48,277 nt of DNA from Paludibacter propionicigenes. Lineage in GTDB: Bacteria; Bacteroidota; Bacteroidia; Bacteroidales; JAIFNL01. The notes below the pieces were generated by a model. The model was not told where the DNA came from and ran no database searches. It saw nothing but the letters and a program-made list of their open reading frames with translations. Position numbers and translations under genes: made by a program. Of the stretch, positions 43,009 to 48,277 are shown piece by piece (positions within the stretch are counted from its first letter, which is position 1; each line of letters opens with the position of its first letter). The stretch is taken from positions 1 to 48,277 of the forward strand of contig DYNA01000015.1 of NCBI GenBank assembly GCA_020721325.1. The letters are read 5' to 3'.

Positions 43009-43056
43009 TGTAAAAATGTATAGTTGTAAAAATATAGAAATGTAAAAATTTAATTC
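43009..43056 (+). repeat. Three-copy repeat with 16-bp period
   Basis: TGTAAAAAT recurs at 43009, 43025 and 43041, exactly 16 bp apart, each followed by a variable 7-bp A/T-rich tail. Confidence 0.65.
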
Positions 43057-43226
43057 ATTCAAACGCAACTTTTTTTAATGAAAATATATCTTATAAAAAA
43101 TGAATTTTAAAAAATTGCCTTTTTTGAAAATAAAAAAAGAAATGTTAAAATTCTTTTTTTTATGAAAATACTTTAAAATCAATATTTTATAAATTTATTT
43201 TTCAAAAAAAATAAAATACAATAAAA

Positions 43227-43262
43227 TTTGGTTTCAATTTTTTAAACTTTTATTTAGTTTTG
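43227..43262 (+). promoter_or_regulatory. Promoter for the secreted TPR gene
   Basis: TTTG (43227-43230) and TAGTTTTG (43255-43262). The -7 element fits well; the 24-nt spacer is a few bases longer than usual. Confidence 0.45.
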
Positions 43263-43300
43263 CAACCATTGAATTATAAACAAATTAACATTATTTTAGT

Positions 43301-43978
43301 ATGAAAAAATTATTTTTAGTATTATTCCTATCCATAAGTATTTTAGGCGTTCAGGCGCAAGAAACCGTTAAAGATTTTGAAAAAGCAGGTGTAGAAAAAT
43401 ACAAACTCAAAGATTATGCGGGTTCGTTGGAGGCTTTTACAAAAGCCCTTGAACTCAACACAGCCGCCGGCACCGAAGATGCCGCGCTCTATTACAAAGC
43501 TTGCATGGCTGCTTACAAAGCCGAAAATTATGAAAAATTAGCTCTTTACGCCGACAAAGCCATTGGATTGAATTATGTGGAAAAAGGTTCTAAAACATTT
43601 GTTTACAGCTCATTAGCTCATAAACAATTGGGCAATGCCGCCAAAGAAGAAGAAGTTTTGAGAGCCGGATTAGCAAAATATCCTGCCGATGCCGATTTGA
43701 AAAACGATTTAGCCACTCGTTTATTGAAAAACGGAATTGCTTTTTACGACAAAGCGGTTGATTTTCAAAAGCAAGCAAACGAAAATGTAGCTGACCCTGC
43801 AAAATTTGACGAATTTGTAGTTAAAGCCAATGCCGAATTTCAAGTTTCAAAACCCATTTTGGAAGAAGGTTACAAATTAAATCCAACCAATGAACAAATT
43901 TTAGCCTCTTACAAATCTGCGCTGAAAAATGTTTACGATAATTTGAAAACACCTGATAATGAGCGTTTAGTAAAATAA
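43301..43978 (+). CDS. Secreted tetratricopeptide-repeat protein
   Basis: A 225-residue exported protein: signal peptide (1-19, ending GVQAQ), then TPR helices (KAGVEKYKLKDYAGSLEAFTKALELN, ALYYKACMAAYKAENYEKLALYADKAIGLN, VYSSLAHKQLGNAAKEEEVLRAGLAKYPAD). The C-terminal third (FYDKAVDFQKQANENVADPAKFDEFVVKANAE) looks like extended helices. Predicted to be periplasmic or outer-membrane associated; partner unknown. It has its own promoter and a very strong terminator. Confidence 0.88.
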   Translation: MKKLFLVLFLSISILGVQAQETVKDFEKAGVEKYKLKDYAGSLEAFTKALELNTAAGTEDAALYYKACMAAYKAENYEKLALYADKAIGLNYVEKGSKTFVYSSLAHKQLGNAAKEEEVLRAGLAKYPADADLKNDLATRLLKNGIAFYDKAVDFQKQANENVADPAKFDEFVVKANAEFQVSKPILEEGYKLNPTNEQILASYKSALKNVYDNLKTPDNERLVK

Positions 43979-43996
43979 ATTTTCAGAATTTTATCG

Positions 43997-44046
43997 AGCA
44001 ATTTATTTATTTTAGAAAAAAAAATAAATAAATTGCTTTTTTTTTT
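43997..44046 (+). terminator. Strong intrinsic terminator after the TPR gene
   Basis: A perfect 17-bp stem (43997-44013 with 44021-44037) with a 7-nt purine loop is followed by about ten T residues. Confidence 0.9.
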
Positions 44047-44054
44047 ATAAAAAA

Positions 44055-44086
44055 TTTGCACAATTAAAAATTAGTTGTTACTTTTG
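44055..44086 (+). promoter_or_regulatory. Promoter for tRNA-Leu
   Basis: TTTG (44055-44058), 20 nt, TACTTTTG (44079-44086): full consensus. The predicted start near 44093 leaves a 5' leader of about 35 nt for RNase P to remove. Confidence 0.75.
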
Positions 44087-44127
44087 CAGCCGATTTTGAT
44101 ACCGAGAATCAAAAGAATTTGAAAAAC

Positions 44128-44211
44128 GCCCGGATGGCGGAATCGGTAGACGCGCTGGTCTCAAACACCAGTGATAGCAATATCGTGCCGGTTCGACCCC
44201 GGCTCCGGGTA
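44128..44211 (+). tRNA. tRNA-Leu (anticodon CAA)
   Basis: A complete class II cloverleaf. The acceptor stem pairs GCCCGGA with TCCGGGT (G1-U72, as in E. coli leucine tRNAs), discriminator A at 44211. The anticodon stem is CTGGT/ACCAG with loop CTCAAAC, giving anticodon CAA (44162-44164), reading UUG. A long variable arm (TGATAGCAATATCG region) and a T-arm GCCGGTTCGACCCCGGC follow. CCA is not encoded. It has its own consensus promoter and terminator. UUG is also the triplet used as a start codon by several genes here, but initiation does not use this tRNA. Confidence 0.97.
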
Positions 44212-44226
44212 CTCTTTCAAAAATTC

Positions 44227-44258
44227 AAAAACCGACTTTTTTTAAGTCGGTTTTTTTT
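44227..44258 (+). terminator. Intrinsic terminator after tRNA-Leu
   Basis: ACCGACTT (44231-44238) pairs with AAGTCGGT (44244-44251) around a T5 loop, with flanking A/T pairs and a T-tract. A second A/T-rich hairpin lies at 44268-44293. Confidence 0.85.
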
Positions 44259-44363
44259 ATTTTCTGGAAAAAGCAACTTTTTGTTTGCTTTTTGCCAAAT
44301 TTTTTTTTCGGGTTTACCCTAAAATAAAACCTTTTTTTTAATCATAAAAATCATTAAATTTTT

Positions 44364-44395
44364 TTTGGAAAGAAAAGAATTTTTTTTTATATTTG
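44364..44395 (+). promoter_or_regulatory. Promoter for the SpoIIE-type phosphatase gene
   Basis: TTTG (44364-44367), 20 nt, TATATTTG (44388-44395): full consensus. The leader to the ATG is about 85 nt, longer than elsewhere in the window. Confidence 0.7.
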
Positions 44396-44486
44396 TATTC
44401 TTTCATTTTTTTTCAGAAAAAATTTAACAGCATATTCTATTTATTTTTTTATTCAAAACACAATTTTATTGACGCTATAAAACCTT

Positions 44487-46691
44487 ATGTTTAAAAGATT
44501 TACAGTTTTTATAATCTTTATTTTCTGTTTTCAAATTTTGGCAAATGCTCAGAATTTGCCTTTGAATGATGAAAAAAAAATTAATGCGCTCAAATTGGAA
44601 ATTGAGAATTACGCCAAAGACAATAATCAGCAAAAAATAGCCGAATTGCAGTCAAAAATAGCTCTGATTTATTTCAATAATGGTTTTTTAGATTTGGCAA
44701 TTGATTTTTACGAAAGTGCATTGAGTTTAAATGAAAAATTTGAAAATAAAAATGCTCAAATTCAAATCAATAAATATTTGGGTGATATTTATTTTCAAAA
44801 AAACGACTTCAAAACGTCATTGAATTATTTTCAAACTTGCCATAAATTGCAAAAAAAATCTACCGATAAATATCAACAAGGCATTTGTTTGTATCATATT
44901 GGCGAATGTTTTTTTGAACTCAAACAATTTGACAAAGCCTTGAAAAACTTAGAAGAAGCCCAAGAAATAGCCAATGAATTGTACAAATTTGATTTGATGC
45001 GCTCGGTGAGCTTTTTGATGCTCGAAATTTATAAAATCAAAGGCGACAAGAAAATGGAAGAATTGTATTACGAAAAATATTTGACTGCCGATAAGTATTT
45101 GAAAACCAAAGAAGTAGAAGGTGAACTCAAGCAAACACGAAGCCAAAGAGACAGCGCATTGATTGAAACTTTTCGCACCCGACAGAGTCTTTCGCTTTCG
45201 CAAAAAGAAATTTTGGAACAAGAAAATTTAATTGCCGAAAAAGAAGATTCGCTCTCAATTGCCCGAAAATTGGCTAAAAACCAAATGTTGCAACTTCAAC
45301 TCAAAGAGCTTACCATCAAGCAACAAAAAACCAACATGCAAAAAAATAGAATTTGGTTCATTTTTTTGCTCAGTACCGTACTTGGTGTTTCGCTTTTGGC
45401 TGCGCTTTTGTTTTTTATGTATCGAAATAAGAAAAAAGTTAATAAAATTTTATCAGCTAAAAATCTGAAAATTAAGCAACAAGCTGATGTTTTAGAATCG
45501 CAAAACATTGAATTGAAAAAACTTTCTTTGGTGGCTGCCAAAACCAACAATGCCATTTTGATAACCGATGCCAAAGGAAATTTTGAATGGGTAAATGAAA
45601 GTTTTACCCGAATTTTTGGAAAAACTTTCGATGAATTGCTCGCCTCAACGCCCAATATCATTGGTCAGAACACGCCGCCGCGCGTGGTTCAAATCATTCG
45701 TAAGTGCATGGAGCAAAAGGAAACGGTTTATTACGATTTGCATATAACTTCCTCATTGAGAGCTGATTTGTTCGTTCACGCTACATTGACTCCCATTTTA
45801 AATAATCTGGGCGAAATTGAAAAATTAATTGCAATCGATTCCGACATTACCGACCTTAGAAATGCAAATTTGCAAATTGAAACTCAAAAAGAAATACTTG
45901 AATTGCAAAATAAAAACATCAAAAGCAGCATTCAGTACGCTAAAAACATTCAAACCGCCAGTTTGCCCAATTTAGAGCGGTTTCATTCGCGCTTCGATTC
46001 TTTTTTGATTTTTCAGCCCAAAGACATTGTTTCGGGCGATTTTTATTGGCTTGCAAAAATTGATGAAAGTGCTGAGTGTAACAAATTTATTGTTGGCGTT
46101 ATCGATTGCACAGGGCATGGCGTGCCGGGAGCTTTTATGTCGCTCATTGGTATTCAGTTACTTAACGAGATTATTTCAAACGACTCGCAACTTTTACCGG
46201 CGCAAATTATAAAACTTCTCGACGAAAAAATTATTCAGGCACTCAACCAAAAAGATACCGAAAACAACGATGGCATGGATTTGGGATTGGCTTTGGTTGA
46301 AAAATTGCCTTCCGGCAAAATAAAAGTGTCATTTTCTGGAGCAAAACGCCCTTTGTTTGTGTTTAGAAATGCTAAAAAAACGCTTGAAACTTATCGCGGA
46401 AGCCGCCGTTCGGTAGGCGGTGTGAAAAAAAATATGAAGGAAATTGAATTTGAAACCGATTTTCTTGAACTTCAGCACGGCGATTGTATTTATTTGACTT
46501 CAGACGGCATGACCGACCAGCCCAATTCAAACCGTATTCGTTTCGGAACTGCCCAATGGACAGAACTTTTGCGTAGTATTGGAGAAGAAAATATGCTTTC
46601 GCAAAAAGAAAAAATTCTACAAGCTTATCAGAAACACACTTCACAAACGCCTCAGCGAGATGACATTACCGTTTTAGGAATTAAGTTTTAG
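44487..46691 (+). CDS. TPR-TM-PAS-SpoIIE family protein phosphatase
   Basis: A 734-residue sensor phosphatase. Order: signal peptide (1-21, ANAQ), periplasmic TPRs (about 45-205), coiled coil (205-287), one membrane span (288-312), second coiled coil, PAS domain (346-458; ITDAKGNFEWVNESFTRIFG), linker helix and a C-terminal SpoIIE/PP2C domain (505-734). Metal-binding acidic residues are present: GDFYW (D518), DCTGHGVPGAF (D540), DGMDLG (D598) and SDGMTDQ. Such phosphatases dephosphorylate STAS-domain anti-anti-sigma factors and thereby free a target from an RsbW-type kinase. A lone RsbW-like protein is encoded at 8274, but no STAS protein is in the window; a link is inference. Confidence 0.95.
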   Translation: MFKRFTVFIIFIFCFQILANAQNLPLNDEKKINALKLEIENYAKDNNQQKIAELQSKIALIYFNNGFLDLAIDFYESALSLNEKFENKNAQIQINKYLGDIYFQKNDFKTSLNYFQTCHKLQKKSTDKYQQGICLYHIGECFFELKQFDKALKNLEEAQEIANELYKFDLMRSVSFLMLEIYKIKGDKKMEELYYEKYLTADKYLKTKEVEGELKQTRSQRDSALIETFRTRQSLSLSQKEILEQENLIAEKEDSLSIARKLAKNQMLQLQLKELTIKQQKTNMQKNRIWFIFLLSTVLGVSLLAALLFFMYRNKKKVNKILSAKNLKIKQQADVLESQNIELKKLSLVAAKTNNAILITDAKGNFEWVNESFTRIFGKTFDELLASTPNIIGQNTPPRVVQIIRKCMEQKETVYYDLHITSSLRADLFVHATLTPILNNLGEIEKLIAIDSDITDLRNANLQIETQKEILELQNKNIKSSIQYAKNIQTASLPNLERFHSRFDSFLIFQPKDIVSGDFYWLAKIDESAECNKFIVGVIDCTGHGVPGAFMSLIGIQLLNEIISNDSQLLPAQIIKLLDEKIIQALNQKDTENNDGMDLGLALVEKLPSGKIKVSFSGAKRPLFVFRNAKKTLETYRGSRRSVGGVKKNMKEIEFETDFLELQHGDCIYLTSDGMTDQPNSNRIRFGTAQWTELLRSIGEENMLSQKEKILQAYQKHTSQTPQRDDITVLGIKF

Positions 46692-46767
46692 AAAGTTTTT
46701 TTTTAAAATTCAAAATTCAAATTTCTTACATTTAAAAATTTTCAAATTCACAAATTAAAAAAACAAT

Positions 46768-47592
46768 ATGAAAAAACTTTATGCCACAGCAAAAGATGCT
46801 GTAAATGAAGCAGAAGCATTGATATTTTTAGCGGGCGCAGGAATGGGCGTAGATTCGGGTTTGCCCGATTTTAGGGGAAATCAAGGTTTTTGGAAAGCCT
46901 ATCCGCCCATTGCCAAAATGGGTTTGTCTTTTGAAGAAATGGCAAATCCGCGCTGGTTTGACGAAAATCCAAAAATGGCTTGGGCTTTTTATGGACATCG
47001 GTTTAATTTGTATAAAAAAACACTTCCACATGCTGGTTTTGAAATGCTTTTAAATGCCGGAAAACTTAAAAAATACGGACATTTTGTTTACACTTCAAAT
47101 GTGGACGGACAATTTCAAAAAGCCGGATTTGACGAAAATCGAATGCTCGAAATTCACGGAGCAATTGAATATTTTCAATGCCAAAAGCCCTGCTCACAGA
47201 ATATTTGGAAAGCTCAAAATGTTGAAATTCAAATAGATATGCAAAAATTTGAAGCGCAAAATCCTTTACCCAACTGCCCAAAATGCGGAGGCTTGTCGCG
47301 CCCCAATATTTTGATGTTTGGCGACTGGCATTGGTTGAGCAATCGTTCTGATAATCAGCATGTTTTATACGACAATTGGCTTGAAGAATTAAAACAAGCC
47401 AAAGCCCGTGTAGTTCTTATTGAAATAGGCGCCGGAAAAGCCATACCAAGCGTGCGCATGCAATCATCAAAATTAATCCGGTATTTGAATGCTACGCTCG
47501 TGCGCATCAATCCGCGCGATTACGATTTGCCCGATGGCAACCATTTTTCCTTTGCAACTGGAGCTTTGGAGGGCATCAAACAAATTTTATAA
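46768..47592 (+). CDS. Sir2 family NAD-dependent protein deacylase
   Basis: A 274-residue sirtuin. The NAD-binding motifs are GAGMGVDSGLPDFRG (23-37), TSNVDGQFQKAG (109-120) with N111 and D113, and the catalytic His H130 in EIHGAIEYFQC. Four cysteines that could bind zinc are C138, C142, C170 and C173. The GAGMG- opening (instead of the common GAGxS) marks it as belonging to a divergent bacterial branch, so the acyl group removed is uncertain. It is 76 bp after the phosphatase gene without a clear promoter, and convergent with the HD-domain gene (17 bp). Confidence 0.92.
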   Translation: MKKLYATAKDAVNEAEALIFLAGAGMGVDSGLPDFRGNQGFWKAYPPIAKMGLSFEEMANPRWFDENPKMAWAFYGHRFNLYKKTLPHAGFEMLLNAGKLKKYGHFVYTSNVDGQFQKAGFDENRMLEIHGAIEYFQCQKPCSQNIWKAQNVEIQIDMQKFEAQNPLPNCPKCGGLSRPNILMFGDWHWLSNRSDNQHVLYDNWLEELKQAKARVVLIEIGAGKAIPSVRMQSSKLIRYLNATLVRINPRDYDLPDGNHFSFATGALEGIKQIL

Positions 47593-47609
47593 AGTTTTAA
47601 AAATCAATT

Positions 47610-48277
47610 TTATAGACTGCAAATAAAATATTTTGTAACCGTTTTCGATAATGCTTTAACATTTGAAATGTCGGAAGCTTCGGCTATGTCTTTAATTTTC
47701 AAATCTTTACTGATAATGTTAATTTTGTTGTCGTTTTCTTTTGCGTAAGCATTGTTGTAAATTTTCCCGCCAAAGGCAAAGTATTTGACTTCTTTTTTGT
47801 TCAAATCAAACTTTTTTTGAACACGTTTTCGTACTTTTTTTATTTTTTTTATTGCTTTTTTCCTTTCGGAAAAAGAAAAAATTTCTGTTTTAAGCAATTT
47901 TCTATCTATCAACATGCTGCAAAGCGTTGAAAGTATTCTGTCTGAGTGTTTTGTCCATTCTTTGATTGCTAAAATGATGTCGGTGTCGTCTAATTGCGAA
48001 AAATAATCTAAGCCGGTTTTTCCCGATTTTCGTTTTTTACAAAAATCTTTTACATTTTCAATGTCATTGTACAAAAAGAAATGTAAGGCACGACTTGCAA
48101 AAAGTTTTTCGCCATTTGAAGCTAATTTTTTAGCACGTTTTAAAATTTTAATGAGCATTTGTTCGCCTGAAACGACCGTTTTGTGCAAATAAACTTGCCA
48201 ATACATCAATCGGCGTGCAATTAAAAATTTTTCAACCGAGTAAATTCCTTTTTGCTGCACTACAAGCCTATCTTTGT
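47610..48277 (-). CDS. HD-superfamily phosphohydrolase, C-terminal part (truncated by window end)
   Basis: The reading frame is open to the right edge, so the gene continues beyond the window and only about the C-terminal 222 residues are seen. The segment IYSVEKFLIARRLMYWQVYLHKT followed by EQMLIKILKRAKKLA is characteristic of the helical region following the HD domain in dNTPase-like HD-superfamily proteins of Bacteroidota. The metal-binding HD motif itself would lie outside the window, so catalytic competence cannot be judged. The GTG at 48260 is an internal codon, not a start. Confidence 0.75.
   Translation of the reverse strand, partial: KDRLVVQQKGIYSVEKFLIARRLMYWQVYLHKTVVSGEQMLIKILKRAKKLASNGEKLFASRALHFFLYNDIENVKDFCKKRKSGKTGLDYFSQLDDTDIILAIKEWTKHSDRILSTLCSMLIDRKLLKTEIFSFSERKKAIKKIKKVRKRVQKKFDLNKKEVKYFAFGGKIYNNAYAKENDNKINIISKDLKIKDIAEASDISNVKALSKTVTKYFICSL

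Larger units (their letters stand above)
42936..43300. other. 365-bp gap between the GT2 and TPR genes
   Basis: Very AT-rich. It holds a three-copy 16-bp-period repeat (43009-43056) and, at its right end, a -33/-7 pair (43227-43262). Several A/T-only inverted repeats may be terminators, but none is convincing. No ORF. Confidence 0.5.

Noticed and set aside
44119..44322. A 67-residue ORF on the plus strand
   Set aside because: It runs straight through tRNA-Leu and its terminator; the tRNA cloverleaf explains the sequence.
46700..46760. AAATTC-like repeats before the sirtuin gene
   Set aside because: AAAATTC occurs twice followed by degenerate copies; period is irregular and not clearly above what such AT-rich DNA gives by chance.
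1..48277. CRISPR arrays, insertion sequences, prophage or integrated elements
   Set aside because: No regularly spaced long repeats, transposase, integrase or phage structural genes were seen on either strand.

Overview
The window reads as AT-rich chromosomal DNA of a member of the Bacteroidota. The evidence is a PorP/SprF-type protein next to a large repeat protein with a gliding-motility (type B) C-terminal sorting domain, several families typical of the phylum (DUF4271, DUF4175, DUF4292), and many promoter-like elements of the Bacteroidota form TTTG-(about 20)-TAnnTTTG without obvious Shine-Dalgarno sequences. I cannot place it below phylum. I saw no insertion sequences, phage genes or CRISPR; nearly all of it is core chromosome.

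Layout, left arm (1-28953): almost every gene is on the minus strand. From left to right they are rnpA, hemD and a DUF4271 membrane protein; a plus-strand island with a 25-residue ORF and a soluble histidine kinase; uvrC; mnmG; then a long compact cluster whose transcription order is GNAT, flippase, dut, TPR lipoprotein, DUF4292 lipoprotein, EnvC-like M23 protein, DUF4175 giant, RsbW-like ATPase, ybeY and mnmG. Next come hemW, a VanZ-like gene (plus), an Fe-S type Rrf2 regulator, an operon of adhesin, PorP/SprF and SDR, ruvB, a YwqK/MORN-like protein and nadA. Two perfect parS palindromes sit in the uvrC-mnmG gap.

Right arm (29820-48277): almost every gene is on the plus strand. They are a small secreted barrel-like protein, a membrane-tethered HTH protein, a DUF1801 protein, a secreted protein of unknown function, murI, a UbiD-family decarboxylase, ribE, (pepP on minus), a candidate small RNA, a radical SAM protein with a MurG-like glycosyltransferase, a PhoR-like kinase, a DPM1-like glycosyltransferase, a secreted TPR protein, tRNA-Leu(CAA), a TPR-PAS-SpoIIE phosphatase, a sirtuin, and a truncated HD-domain gene on minus.

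The most striking large-scale signal is the flip of gene polarity at the longest gene-free stretch (28954-29846). This stretch is extremely AT-rich, holds a melting-prone tract and several near-matches to DnaA boxes, and lies about 23 kb from the paired parS sites. I propose it as a candidate replication origin. A second strong signal is a stand-alone transcription unit at about 38532-38647 (consensus promoter, roughly 75-80 nt, no ORF, intrinsic terminator), which looks like an undescribed small RNA. Many of the remaining genes serve cell-envelope biogenesis (murI, flippase, EnvC-like, glycosyltransferases), tRNA/rRNA maturation (rnpA, mnmG, ybeY), DNA repair (uvrC, ruvB, dut) and cofactor synthesis (hemD, hemW, nadA, ribE).
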